64,000 nt of DNA from Capsicum annuum. Lineage: Eukaryota > Streptophyta > Magnoliopsida > Solanales > Solanaceae. The stretch covers positions 142,563,090 to 142,627,089 of the forward strand of contig NC_061114.1 in the NCBI RefSeq assembly GCF_002878395.1. Direction: 5' to 3'. The notes beneath the pieces are model-generated. The model was not told the origin of the DNA, did not search any database, and saw nothing but the letters and a program-made list of their open reading frames with translations. The translations under genes and the position numbers were made by a program. Shown one piece after another: positions 14,027 through 27,001 of this stretch. Position 1 is the stretch's first letter. Every line of letters begins with the position of its first letter.

Positions 14027-14219
14027 CCTCTAGTCTTGTCGGGTATCAATGCATCATCTTAAAATCCTCTGGCCATGTCGGGTATCATCTCATCTTCATA
14101 ATATCCTTCATCCTTGCCCAGTATCACATATCATCATAATATCATCCAGCCTTATCAGGCATCATCATATCATCCTAGTATCCTCCAGCCTTGACAGGTA
14201 TCGTCACAGTATTATAATA
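14027..14219 (-). repeat. Minisatellite, about 39-bp unit, five diverged copies
   Basis: Copies start near 14027, 14065, 14105, 14143 and 14181. Each has a 'cctc.agcctt.t..ggtatc' core followed by an 'atcat' run. The spacing of 38-40 bp is regular while the sequence is diverged. Confidence 0.75.
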
Positions 14220-14240
14220 ACTAAATCAATGTCAATAATA

Positions 14241-14325
14241 AAGATCGAGCCCCATGAGGGCTATAGTAAAGTGCAAGCCCCGCGAAGGCTGAAGTAAAGA
14301 ACAAGCCCCACGAGGGCTAAAGTAA
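14241..14325 (-). repeat. Minisatellite, 28-bp unit, three copies
   Basis: Three copies start near 14241, 14269 and 14297, each with a GC-rich core 'agcccc.cgagggct' in an A-rich frame. The core is itself partly palindromic (agcccc / ggggct on the other strand). Confidence 0.8.
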
Positions 14326-17300
14326 ATAAATATAAAAAGAGAAGTAAGGTAGAGTATATTTCTATAATTTATCGTTCATGATCAATATCACATTATCAAT
14401 AGGCATATATACATAACATTAATATTATAACTTTCATTGGGTTTTAACAAAAATTTATATCATCAATTCACCTTTTTTCTTTATCCCATACCGGAGAGAT
14501 GTGTATCTAGATATGATAGGTGTTCAACCTTAAGTCGTGGCTAAAAGAGTGTAAGTTCATAAGTTTGTTGCTAAAGTCAACTTTGGGACTAATTATTATA
14601 AAAGTGTAGAAAGGGTTGATATCCTTCATGACCGGATTAAGTAGTAGTATCAAATCATGGAACAGAACTTATCTCAGTCAAGTCTTTAAAACATCATTAT
14701 TAACCTTTTTTACATGTAAGTAATTCATCAAAACAAGCATTCATTAATATGAATAAATCAATTTTAAGGTAGAAAGTGTGCTTTAGCCCTTAGTTAGTGA
14801 CAATAATAACAATATTATAATCTCAGCGAAATTGTATCAATCATTGATGCAACGATCATGAATGTACCAAATCTATGCACGACACCACCAGTATTCATAC
14901 AATGGAACCATAAGAATTAATATATCAACAAAAAATAATTGTAACCTTTACAAGGATAGACACTTCCTGGATGGTCGACTCATATCACAACACGCCTTGG
15001 GCCCAATAATGTGTACTAAACAATTATAACATCATAATTATAGCCCTTGTCGCACATATATATCTAGAACCTATATCAAAATCATATTTATATATCATCA
15101 TATTTTAAATAAGCCATAGTATATTTAAGAGGCATATCATCTTTACAAGACATAAAGCATATCTATAATATTCTCACACATAGAAGGCATCTCACATCTT
15201 GGAGTCATACTGCATCATGAAGCATAACTCATAACTATGAGGTATATCACATCTATAGGATGTCTAATATCTATAGGTCATGTATCATAACTATAAGGGA
15301 TATCATCTCTATAGGCAACTATCATATCTAAGATGAAATAACATTTCCAAAGGCCCGAAAATCATAATCCGGGGAAAGTTATCAGAATTTACCAAGTCAT
15401 GAGGTAAACTTATTCTAAAGACTCATTAGTCTCAACTAGGGCTAACATCAGCAACTAAGTCCTCATGGGCTAACACAAGTCATGGCCTAAGGTGGTCCAG
15501 AAGAACCCACTTCAAATCCTTATTGTCTATAATTAGGCAACTTATACCCCAAACTAGGCTATGGTATATATTTCAACTTCTAATTGTCATATAAGCCATA
15601 ACCAATCCTAAGATAGGAATTTCATCTAGAAATAAGGGCATTCAAGTCAACTCTACTCAAATTATGATCTCAAGATCACTAGACTAGCCAAACTAAGGTC
15701 AATCATACTAACCATGGTTCCAATACTTATACCATATCCCAAACCTAACATGATATCATATCCATGCTACAAATTAGTTCAATCAAAGGTGAAGGCAATA
15801 GGATTGTAAAAGGTATTAAGCATTTTAGCTTATGGGTCTAAAACTCTAATCTAATTCCAACACTAAAATAATCAAGGATAAGTCAATATACCCATAATCA
15901 AACTTAACATTCACATTCACACACAATATATATCACACATCATCTACAAAGAATAGTAGATAGAAGGCTACCTCAAAGACGAAAAACAAATCCTTACATC
16001 ATTCACCAAAATCTCCTCTTTATTTTACAATTCTAAAATCTCATCACACTATCAAAATTATAATATACTCATCAATATGAGAATAACGATACCCATATTA
16101 CACCATTGTGCTTCGAGTTTAAAAACAACACCAAAAACCTCAAGTGGGACCTACTTTATGGAAAATATATTTTTGAGGTCAACCCAATGTAATATCAAGC
16201 TCGTGGAATCAAACCTTTCAAAAATGGGTGAAAACCAAGAAATATTTAGGCTAAAATCAAGCCCTAAAAAGTTTTGGGATTTTGGGTCAAAAACCAAAAA
16301 ATTCAAGCATGAAATTGAAGGATTCTTACCTTAAATCTGAAGATATTCACGATAAAAGATGTTAATCAAGCTTCTAAGTCACCTTAAAGACTCAATTTTG
16401 AGTCATCATATCTATTTGGGGATCTCAGGTCATAAGAATAAAGCGGAAATGCCTAAATTCGCAATATTAGGATATATTTATAGATCATTCAGGTAAAGAG
16501 ATGTCACGATCACTGTCACTAGGACTGTAATTGCCATGCCACAATCGCCATGGGACTTTTCGCGATTTTCATAGAGCGATCATGGTGATCCTTCCATGAT
16601 CACTATGGCACCAGTACCACCAACTTAAAAAAAAATTCAAGTTTGCAATGATACCTCGAGATTCATTTGGAATTCAATTTTAACAAATAAACTTTGTAAG
16701 CACACTAAATTCAATGTTTCAAATATGTTGTCAATGTTAGATTTTTAATATGAGGTCTTTTTGATCAAATATGGGTCCCATGCCCATATTTCCATATTTT
16801 TAACTTTTGACCAATAGGCCAAAATGAGCTTAGGTGCATTGGGACACGAACCTTAGGTCTACCTAGCCTATAATCAATATTCCATAGATTTGGGCATAGT
16901 TACAATTCACATACGATATCATTTTACTAAAGTTTTTGCCTGTGGCCATCTGAAACCAATGAAGACTTCCAACTCGGGAACTAACGCTAAAAACCAAATA
17001 AATTTCTTAGTAACCTAACTGTCAATCCCAGTAAAAATCATAAATGGCTTAAGGAAGCTATGGAGAATCCCAAATGGTAAAAATAAACAAAAATATAAAA
17101 AATAATCGAAAGGGTCACTACACCTACATGGGAGCTGCGAGCTTGGTGGGTATATATTGAAAGTCATGTGATGGATTTTATCAGTCATACTATCCATAAT
17201 GCATTTCTTTACATTTCCGTACATCAATCTTGATTTCCTTAGTTTTCTTGATTTGCATGTAGTTTCATTATTTCCTTCGTATATATATCTGTGTTGTGTT

Positions 17301-17882
17301 TCATTTTTATGTATATAAAGTAGAACTAGTAGTGGAGACGGTATGAGCTACTGTATGAAACTTTTTCTACTTGCAAGTGACGTGCTCATTGTAATATTTT
17401 ACTTATCTTATTTATTGCTTTTCTCAATCAGCCTACGATACCTATTAAGTACAAATGGACTATACTCACTCATACTGTGCCCTTTCAGTGCAAATCCTAG
17501 AGTGTGAGACATGGAGATTGAGATCGTGTTGTTGATTGACGCTATTCGAGGTACTAGACTATTCTAGAGTTCAGGGAAGATTCCAGATCTCATTCTATCT
17601 TAGTTACATCTTTATTTGGATTAGAGACCAATTTTGTATTTTACAATTTTTAGATTTTTACTTAGATACTCTTATATTATGATGCTAGATTTTGAATGGT
17701 TTAGGTTACTTCTTTATATTCCCATTTTTCTTATATACATTCCATAATTAGCTTGACTTTGCTCTAGAAATCTCATCTTACTATTTTTTTTGTTGGGTTT
17801 TCTGTACTGTTGAGTGATTGGTTTACATGTCGAGGATAAATTGTGACAAGTTCAGTCATAACTCCATTTTTGGGTTGTGACA

Positions 17883-19523
17883 AGCCATAACACTTGGTCT
17901 TAATTTTTCTGTGATAACACTAGTGAAAACATGTCTTATTATTCTTACTTCGTAGTAGTAGTACCTAAACAAAAACTGTTCACCTGAAAAAGGACAACAA
18001 TTGTAAGATAACCTATAGTAGGAGAAACTAAGAAATTGTAAACTCTACGTCACTATAGGATATGACCTCCTATTAGTTACCATCACTTTATTAATTGTGA
18101 TCACATAAACTTACATAGAATGTAATGAGAGGCAAAAATGCCCCCTTGGTAATCATTTTAAATGGAGTGAGACTAACAAAATATGCTACTATACTGCAAA
18201 TAACATTCTGCACTTGCAGGGACAATCAAAGTTTCTACCTGAGGTCATCTTGATCAGATGTTGACAAAAGTCAACTCTTAACTTTGAAATTTTCAAAATC
18301 TTATTCACCAACTCAAAATCATTTCAAAATTCTTGAGACCCAAACAAAAAGACCAAAGAATTCAAAAATTATATTTCAAACCAAACAAAATTTCTAAAGA
18401 TTCATTTCGAGCTAGTCTTCATCAAATGTTGACTTTGGCTAACCCTTTCCACATTACGACCTTTTAACATTAAAACCTCATCCAATACCCGTCCAACTCT
18501 TTCGACTCATCCAAAACGTGTCACCTACCCCCTTCATACCACAAGCATCATATTGGATTAATAGGATGGGGTAAAATAGTCAACATGTGCAGAAATTTAA
18601 AAATAACCATGATAATTGCTACATCATCCATTACTAAATCACACATTCATCCCCATGCACAAGGAGAAATAATACACATGAATTGTTGAAAAGTTAGAAA
18701 TATCTGCTCCACATGGCCAATTTTATCTTCCAAATAGACTCATCAATTGGACAATGCCTCCGGTGAATCCTCACTAAAGCAATTTCTTTGGACCTCAACT
18801 TGTGAATATACTTATCTAATATGATCGTAAACTCCTTTTCAAATGTCATATTTCCATCTAAAGCCATAAATCTCACTTAATCACATGAGAATATCATAAT
18901 GATATTTCTTCAACTTCTATGTTTTGACCCATTTTCAAACTCGTTAAAATTCTTCGTAACTTGACAATTACTTTTGTAAATATAGAGTAAAGAGTTGGCA
19001 CCCAAAATTAGAAAAATTAGTAAGCCATTTAAAAGTTATTTTTAAATCCTTCTTTATTTCTAAATAATAGAAACACGGTAAGGATTCTGTTTATATTCCA
19101 AATAGTTTTGTCACAAAATAGTTATTTCTTATTTTTAAAAATATTAAATAATTAATAATTTTGTTGTTGGACATTTGCCTTTATATTAATAAATTAAAAT
19201 ATGTAATTACAATCTTTTCTTTTCATTTCAAATTAATTTTTTCACTATCAATTCAACCTCAACAACTAACTACACTCTTCTTAAAAGGTTTAATTCCAAT
19301 TCCATTTCAAACACTAAAAGTACTTAATTGTGTCATTTACAAAACTTCTAATATCATATTTTAAATTTCATCATTCTCAACTCAAAAACTAAGCACATAT
19401 GATTTATTATTTTATTTTAAATTTTAAAATTTTTTTCTATTGTTCGTAATCTTTTCATTGTTTGATTTTATTATTAATATCTTTTAAGTATTTTATTTAT
19501 ACCTATTATTATTTCTTAATTTT
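17883..19523. other. No gene recognised; AT-rich intergenic or old repeat DNA
   Basis: No domain motif on either strand. Frames at 18694-18876 and 19161-19364 are short and lack recognisable features. From about 19000 the sequence becomes very AT-rich. Confidence 0.5.
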
Positions 19524-21448
19524 ATCTTAGACTTGGTTACATAGGTTTGATCTGAGTACGAGTGGCTTACCATGAGCCGTAAGCCAGGGTATAAATTATA
19601 CCAGGGACTCGTATGGTAGAAAGTGTTCAATCCACTTGAAATTTTATTCTGCCAGGGATATGTGTCATGGATATAGATCGTATGTTGTGGCTACAACTTG
19701 GTTGGATGAGTCGTATACTAGACAGTGTTTGGTCTAAGGGTGGAGATTTAAGATACTAATGGTGGCTATCAATCGTATTAGGAGGGTATGACTCATGAGG
19801 GTCAATCATATCCCTGTAATGGGATTTTTGTGCATCTTAAGTAGGGGTATTTTGGACAATTTTTCACTTATTCTAATAAGGTCCCACAGCTTCTAACCTA
19901 CATGGAAGGTTATTTACCCTATCATTCTATTTATTAATACTTAGAAACTCTTCTTATACACTCCATAATTCTCTCAAAAGCTTTTGGAAAAAGAAAGCTA
20001 AGGTTTCAACTAGAGGATCAATTTGGGGCTTGTCTTTATTTATTCTTTCCATTATCATCTTTGTTTAAGGCATGTTTATCTTCCCCCATTGTTAATTTTA
20101 CTTAAAGGCATGGTTTATATGAATATTTTCATGGTTTTACTATTACGTGGTTTTGGCTTTCAAATATGATGTAGGGGTTTTGAAGTTAAATAGTTGGTCA
20201 TGGTTTTAATTATTCTTTTATATGAATTAATGGTGGTTTTGGATAATTGGATTGCATGAGAATGGTTTATTGATAATTGGAATTGGTTTTGGTCATATTA
20301 TGCCCCAAATATGTTTGATAATGCTTATAAAGATATGTTCATTGCATTGATTTATTTTAATGGAACTCTTGCATGTTTTCAACTTGGTTAAAGAATTATG
20401 CATGGTTTAAATAGTTTGGAAATTCTAAAGGCTGATTTGTTATGCTTGTGGGGAACATGGAAGTCTTCTAAGAGGTTTAATATAGTAAATAAAAGGGCAC
20501 TTGAAAGTCCCCTTAAACCTATAAATGGTTCGCTATGGACGATACTTTCAAGTAAGAGTTAGTATGAGGATACCAATATCAATGGCTTGGTAATTTAGAA
20601 ATTAGTTTTAATTGGGAAATAATGGCGGGATGTGTAGTAAAGCCGTGGAAGGTAGAGGTCCCAGTGGGACCAAAACTAAAAACTGCATGATGTCACACTT
20701 TATTTTAGGGATGTACTAGTCATCCCATGGAATACATCCTTGGTCATGCGGCTATACGCACTAGGGCCTTTTCAGCAGAGGAGCTAAACCGATATAACCT
20801 GTAGGTGGTTTAGGATGACAAAGCTACACAACTCAGGTAAAGATTTAAAAGGTATGATAGACCCAATCACTTTTCCCAGTATGGATATATATATATGTAT
20901 GGTTATGTGTATATGGATGGTTTTACTTGGTTTTATAAATGACATTATTTTATCCTTACCTTAAGATCATGCAAGCAGTCACCCTCTAACCTCGTCTACT
21001 TGCAGTTGTATACCTACGCTATGCAGGAATCAGCTGTTCTACTTCTCTTACATATTGATTGACTCAGGGATAGAATTTGTACTAAAGTAGTGAGCTTTCA
21101 TCCTTTTGAAAGGCTCCATTTTATGTTATGGATATTTCTAGACATTTTGATTTTTTTTATATTGGTTTTGGCTATAGTTGGGGGCATGTCCCAACCAGAT
21201 TTTATTACTCTTTTGGTTAGAGGCTTTGTGGTACTTCTATCGGTTAAAATGGATAGGATCAGTATAGGTGTCAACCTTGGCATTGGAGTAACCTGGGAGG
21301 CTGGCATCATCAAATATAATTTCTCACTGTTCCATTATATTACATTTTGGGATTAATTATACTATGTTTTGGAATGTATTAAGTTATGGCCTAGTTTATG
21401 GCCTTTGTTTGGTATGGTTTGGTATGTTTGGTTCATTGGTATGGGATG
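19524..21448 (+). repeat. Element B 5' LTR, first part
   Basis: Aligns with 46470-48475; for example 'gacttggttacatagg' and 'atctgagta' recur in both. It starts about 222 bp inside the LTR relative to 46248, so its U3 start has been lost. It ends at the target duplication ggatg beside element O. Confidence 0.85.
21444..21448. repeat. Target-site duplication, left copy (ggatg)
   Basis: Identical to 41110-41114. The empty-site equivalent in the 3' LTR of element B carries ggatg once, in 'ttgggatgggtggactc', so the duplication arose on insertion of element O. Confidence 0.92.
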
Positions 21449-23990
21449 TGTAAACACCTAATTATTGACCAAAACCTAATGTTTTACGTCATTTTTAGTG
21501 TTTAATATATACATGTATTTTATTTTTTAGGTCTAAGTTAGAAATTTTAATTTTTATCCTAGTTTAACAAAGTTTGTTTTAAAAATTTTTAAAACTACAA
21601 AAATAGAGGCACATTTTTAAATAAGTTTTTATATTTTAGGAAAAAGGAAATTTTCTAAATAATATTTGTCTTCTTCTTTTATCTTTTAATAAATAATCTA
21701 GTGATTGTAATATTATTTTAATCATATTTCTAAGACTAGTTATTAACTTATTTTATATTTTATTAGTTTTAAATAGATTTTAATCATTTTTATTTTATTT
21801 AAAACATTAATAATAATAATAAAAAAACAAAAGAAAAAAGGAGACCTAAACTACCCAAACCACCCCACAATTCCCACTTCCATTCAATCTCTCCCCCATT
21901 ACCTCTACACAAACACACGACACCCACCCACCTACACTATACATACACCACACACAGAGAAGGAAAGGGGAGGAGGGAAAAAAAAAGTAAAAACATTGAA
22001 AAAGACCAAAAGAAATAGAAAGTAGAACAAACGTACACAATTAGAGAAAACTTAGAAAAACAAACAAACAAAAAAAGAGTTCTTTTGGTTTGGATATTGA
22101 ATTTGGCGTCTCCATTGAGTTTTCGGTGAAGGCATCTTTGCTTCTACTTTAGTTATTTTACTACACAGGTTTCTATCCATTCTTACACTATTTATTGTGA
22201 ATCAAAGAATGAATGAAGATATTTAAACGATTTCATGCATCATTTAGTATGTAAAGTATCTCTTTTATGTTATTGACGTATAACTATCTTTATGTAGCGT
22301 TATTCATATGGCTATTGTATTTGATTAAATGGCTAAATGATATGGTATTTGTTGAATATAATTTTTTTTGAATATGTATATTTCACAATTTGGACTTTAG
22401 TCAACTTCATGTTTATTTTTACTTAAATCCTTGAACTGATCACTATTTTAGTAGTTTTTTTTTATACCATCTCCGTTAAGTAATTCTTTAAAAAATTTTG
22501 ACTTAGAATTAGGATTCCCACTTTTATAGAAATTAGAATCCTTCTTCCAACCCCTTTATATATAAAATCTTTTAAAAGTTCCCAACGTGTTGAGTTATCT
22601 TGCTAAAGATGTCTAATAATTAACATCTACAGAATATCATTGTCTTAGGTTTACCAAAAGAAAATAATACCTTTTATTATAACAATGAACGGATGAGTAT
22701 CCTTATTTTTATGCATTGTTACATTGGTGGTGGCTTTCCCTTTTACGTTACTTACGTTATATAGAACTCCTTTAAATTCAATCCCTATTTTCGTGCATTA
22801 TCATATAGACATGCAGTTTTTTTTTCCTCATTTTTCTTTACTTACAAATTTTCTTTGTTTGAGAAAACAATTCTCACTAATTCTATTAAATTTTCATTTA
22901 TTTTCACGAGTAGACACCATTAGTTTCTCCTCTGAATGTGTTTAATCACTTCCAGACTTATGACGCATAACTCTGTGAATATTATTATTACTCCTATGTT
23001 GTAAACTTTTGTTCAATATTAATCTTAGAACTCTATTAATTTTCAGAAATGATTTAGTTTCTTTTAATAGAAGAAGAAAGTAGTAGTTGACATCAAAGGT
23101 TAGAAATCATAGCAAAAGTTTTATTATAATTTTAGAATGTTTGAGCTATCAAGAGTAAGTGTGAGGAATGGGAACGAGTGAGGGAAATCATGCAACCTAA
23201 TCCATACAAAGTTACGTTATCTTTCAAAGTATTCATTTTAATTTATTTTTTTCAAAGAGTATGTATAAGTTAATACAATTACTTCTTTAGAAAAAAGAGA
23301 AATAATCGTAAAAGAATAAGTTTAGGTTCCTGATCAAAAGAATTAAAATTTAACATGCAAGAGAAATTAACGATGAAGTTGGAAAGTCCTGCTACCGGCT
23401 ATTCGTTATAATAAAATTTATCATACCATTTGAAGCCGATCTAATTGGGTTGGATAGATTCTAAACACGTCAGGTGCTTATCTAGATTGGAAAAAATGAG
23501 AACGGTCCATAAATGCCGCAAAGGCATGAGAAGTATATCAAAATTTGTGGTATGATCGGAAAGTACTGCTACCGGGAAGCCACACATTAATATAATTACA
23601 AATATATTTAAAAGAATAAAAGCGAGATAGAAGTCACTTTTGGGCCAACAAATACTATATATCCAAAAGATTAATTTAAGCCAGACGTAAGTCATTAAAG
23701 CGACCGTGCTAGAACCACGGGACTCGAGGGGTGCCTAACACCTTCCCCTCGGTCAACAGAATTCCGTATCTGGATTTCTAGTTCGCAGACCAAAAATTAA
23801 AAAATAAAGAGTCATTTCCTTTTGAATAGGGATTCAATAAGGTGACTTGGAACACCCAAACTCAATTCCAAGTGGCGAATCTGTAAATAAAATAATCCCT
23901 TTTCAAAACATCACTTTAATTGGAAAAACCCATTTTCTCTAAAACCAACTCCCTAGCGGGGTCAGGTGCGGTAAAAAACAGGGGTGTGAC
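21449..23990 (+). repeat. Element O 5' LTR
   Basis: 2542 bp from TGTAAACACC to TGTGACA. It aligns with 38608-41109; the 3' copy has a deletion of roughly 42 bp near 38880. Differences run at a few percent near both ends, but 22631-23386 is identical to 39756-40511 over 756 bp. A 73-codon frame at 22724-22945 is preserved in both copies only because of that identity. Confidence 0.93.
22554..22569 (+). promoter_or_regulatory. Candidate TATA box in element O 5' LTR
   Basis: The stretch ctttatatataaaatc is conserved at 39679-39694 in the other LTR, apart from the last bases. It lies downstream of a C/T-rich segment (cttccaacccc). The position, about 1.1 kb into the LTR, is reasonable for the U3/R border, but the start site was not established. 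Confidence 0.4.
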
Positions 23991-23992
23991 AG

Positions 23993-24010
23993 ATGGTGAC
24001 TCTGCTAGGG
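23993..24010 (+). other. Element O primer binding site (tRNA-Arg type)
   Basis: TGGTGACTCTGCTAGGGA begins two bases after the LTR end. Ogre elements are known to use tRNA-Arg, whose 3' end this closely resembles. It differs from the initiator-Met-type PBS of elements A and B in this window. Confidence 0.8.
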
Positions 24011-25069
24011 AAATAACCAGAATTCGAGCTTTCATATTGACTTGTTTGGCTTTATTTAATTTTGATATTGTGTATTGTTGGCCTAAATGTGTTCTTTGCC
24101 TACATGTTTATCGCTTTGATATTATTTGAATTACAATATAAACTGTCTTCTCTCGCGCACCCATCTGAGTCTTCTGAGATACTGTATATTCAGAGATGTG
24201 GTATATGCTTTCGAGCTTGAGATACCAGAGATGCGGCAACACTCCTGGGAAGGATTCTATAGTCACCTATGATTTAGGACTGAAAGGGACCAATATTGAG
24301 GCCGGAAAGCCCTGCTACCGGTAAAGCTGTCCCTTGCCGACTTGACTTGTTTGCTTGTTTCATAGACAGTCTAGATACCTAACTCCACCAGGTTAAACCT
24401 AACATAATTGGAACTTAGACATGGCTATCCCTAATAAACTGCGTTTTATTTGTCACGTGTATTTTTGACTTAGTGGGGCTCGACCCTGGGCTCGGGTCCG
24501 TCTAGGTCAGGTGTCACCTTTTGAGACCATCATGTACATTTTATGTGCTACTTGTTGCATTATAGGAAATGCCATATCGAATGTGGACCGGATTTTAAGT
24601 GAATTAATTGATTTTAAAAAAAAGGGTTAAATAAAAATTTTTAAGGGTTTATTTTAGAAATTATATAATATTTTTACATAGAACTTTGCTGAAAAGATTA
24701 AGTGATTTTAACGTCGTGGTATCGTTATGTCTATTTTCTTTGGTTTTAAAATCTCTCTTAGGAATATCATAGATCCCATTTTTGTCAAACACAATTAAAA
24801 TTTTGTCAAATAATTTGGTCCACTATTTTGTTTTAATAATTCAATTATTTCTGATGTGTCTGGTACAAACGTCATCAAATTATTGTCTCTACTCTAGGAT
24901 GTTTTAGAATACTTGGATACTTCCTGTTTTGTCAGTTATTATTTTCTCATGCTCATTTTGAAATCTTATTCCGTGTCGTTCCGTCAAATTCTTTTGAAAA
25001 TTATTTTTGTCCTGCTTTAGGATGTTTAAAATAGAATTCTTATTTGCCATCATTATCCTATAAGGCAAT
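24011..25069 (+). other. Element O 5' leader, non-coding
   Basis: About 1.06 kb between PBS and ORF1 with no usable frame. It holds a third copy of the motif ggaaagccctgctaccgg (24304-24321), which also occurs twice in each LTR. A long leader is usual for Ogre and may carry packaging signals; that role is inferred. Confidence 0.6.
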
Positions 25070-27001
25070 ATGAACTCAGTCGGAAGGAGTGACAAGAGGC
25101 CGAGGGATGATGAAGTACCCCATTTCATGGTGTTGGATAAAGTTCCAAAGCTATTGCGGATATGGCATAACAATATGACTGACTATGGACAGGGAGAAGT
25201 ATATAAACACTTGGGATTTTTAAGGAGTCTGTTGAATGTTGAACCACGAAGAGACGTGATAGAATATTTGGTACAGTTTTGGGATCCTTCAAACAACGTA
25301 TTTCGATTCTCCAACTTTGAGCTTACTCCCACACTGGAGGAAATAGGAGCATTTATTGGAAAGGGAAAGAACCTTCACTGAGGAGAATGATACCGAAGCA
25401 TGTCACTTCCGAAAGATTTTTCGAGCTATTTCACATAAAAAAGAAGAACATAGGAGGCTGCCTAGAAAATGGATGGGTTCGTCTAGAATTTTTGTACGAA
25501 AGATATGGTCAGGAAAGGGGATTCGAGTTGTTTAAATAAGAACTTAACAACGGGGGGTGCTACCGAACCTGGAAAAAGCATAGTTCTAAAGCATTCATAG
25601 TGGCTTTTTTGGGAATCATGGTATTTCCAAAGAGAGGAGGAAAAATCAGCACCAATTTGGCTGCATTTATTACCGCTTTAGAGAAGAATCCTAAGGTCAC
25701 CCTCGTGCCTATGATTTTGGCAGAGATTTATCGGGTCCTGACGATGTGCAAAAATGGGACGGACTATTTTGAAGGATGTAACATTCTATTGCAGTTATGG
25801 ATGCTCGACCATGTTCGTTACCATCCATTTGTTGTGGATTTTTGAGTCAAGTAGAATGATTATATCAAGGGCCATGAGAAGAGGATGGAGGACCAAAACT
25901 TTCCCGAAGGAATAAGAGCTTGGAAGGAGTACTTGGAGGGGTTGACGGCGGACAAGATAGTGTGGAATTATCATTGGTTCCCCTCAAAAGAGGTGATATA
26001 TATATCTACTTTCTGACCATTAATCGTCTTAATGGGTCTCCGAGGTGTTCAGCCCTACGTTCCACTAAGAGTCATGCGACAATTCGGTTGACATCAGCAT
26101 ATACCGCCAGTCGAGGATATGAAAGAGTTCATGTACGAATTCCTCCCTGACATCCCTCTAAGGAAGACTGAGATACTTAAGATTTGGGGAGGATATGTAC
26201 TTTCGGGTTTCGATCACATGGTGGAAGATTGCGATAAGGGCGAGGTAGACTATTGGTATCTGCCATGGTTTCATGACCAGCCTCCTCCTAAAGCTATGCT
26301 AGGAAGGTCAGCCAAAGAGCCGGTGGATCGAGAAGCAGAGATTGAAGTCAAATTAAGTAGGCTCGAGAAGAGGTAGAAGAGAACTATCAGTCTACTCTGC
26401 ACGTCTTAAATAATGATTTGGAAAGGGCTAGAGAAGAATTGGTTCACCATGAGGCGAGATTTGAGGCCAGAATTAGGTCGGCTCGTAAGGAGATTGAGAG
26501 AGAGAACCGTGTTGCCATGCATGCCCTACAAGAAGACCTGGATATTGCCACTGGTGCTATGGAGCAGCAATTGAGTGATTTTGAGAAAGAGAAGGCCTTG
26601 CTGACAAGTACACAGTCGAAGCTTCGGGCTCAGCTAAAAGCTTCCATGGAACGAGAAAGAGAAATAGCGAGATGCTTCAGGACTTTTCAAAAGGAAGTTG
26701 AAGTTGAGAAAAACCAGTGGATGACCGAATGATAGGTGCTTCACTATCAGATCGATGACCTTTATGAACAAGAAGGAGACCTAAAGCATACCATCCGCAC
26801 TACGAAGTATTGGGTGCAAAACAGCCATGAGAGTATGATTGAGGCAAGGGGAGAAGTACTTCAGCTCAGTGAAACCTTGATTAATGTTTATGCTAAGTAT
26901 CTTCACCAAGGTGATGAAAATCTGGGCTGTCAGGCACATGCTCTCGCTCCACATCTGCCAAAAGCATTATCCAGGATCTACTCAAGTCTAAGGGAGGATT
27001 A
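25070..27001 (+). pseudogene. Element O ORF1, extra Ogre protein upstream of gag (broken)
   Basis: Starts with MNSVGRSDKRPRDDE at 25070. The first part (25070-25379) contains FWDPSNNVFRFSNFELTPTL, which resembles the plant-mobile-domain/DUF7745-type fold found in plant retroelement ORFs (resemblance judged by eye). The reading continues in another frame from 25381 to 26376 with several in-frame stops; it shows GIMVFPKRGGKIST, a hydrophobic CNILLQLWMLDHV and GEVDYWYLPWF. A third frame, about 26378-27001, is a charged coiled coil rich in Glu, Lys, Arg and Gln. About 640 codons, two frameshifts and at least five stops. Ogre ORF1 function is unknown; its position before gag is diagnostic. Confidence 0.8.

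Larger units (their letters stand above)
13951..17882 (-). repeat. Minus-strand gypsy LTR-like remnant with minisatellites
   Basis: The minus strand starts with TGTCACAACCC at 17882. At about 16480 it has a TATA-like 'ctataaatatatcc', and between 14000 and 14330 a part with short tandem repeats. GC-rich 'cgatc' motifs near 16510-16620 are typical of solanaceous gypsy U3 regions. I see no internal coding domain, so this is a solo or truncated LTR. The left limit is uncertain because it merges with the broken LTR of element A. An 85-codon frame at 16077-16334 has no recognisable motif. Confidence 0.45.

Noticed and set aside
21090..21356. 88-codon hydrophobic frame (membrane-protein-like)
   Set aside because: It lies in element B's LTR; the related segment of the 3' LTR (about 48110-48380) does not keep it.
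21846..22040. Cys/Trp-rich minus-strand frame, similar to one at 38969-39196
   Set aside because: Both are the same low-complexity part of the Ogre LTRs read backwards; the sequences differ by a frameshift, so there is no coding constraint.
22724..22945. 73-codon frame found identically at 22724 and 39849
   Set aside because: It lies inside both Ogre LTRs within the identical tract; it has no protein-like features and is duplicated only because the LTR is.
25920..26150. 76-codon frame overlapping Ogre ORF1
   Set aside because: Out-of-frame shadow of ORF1, whose own frame is readable through the same region.
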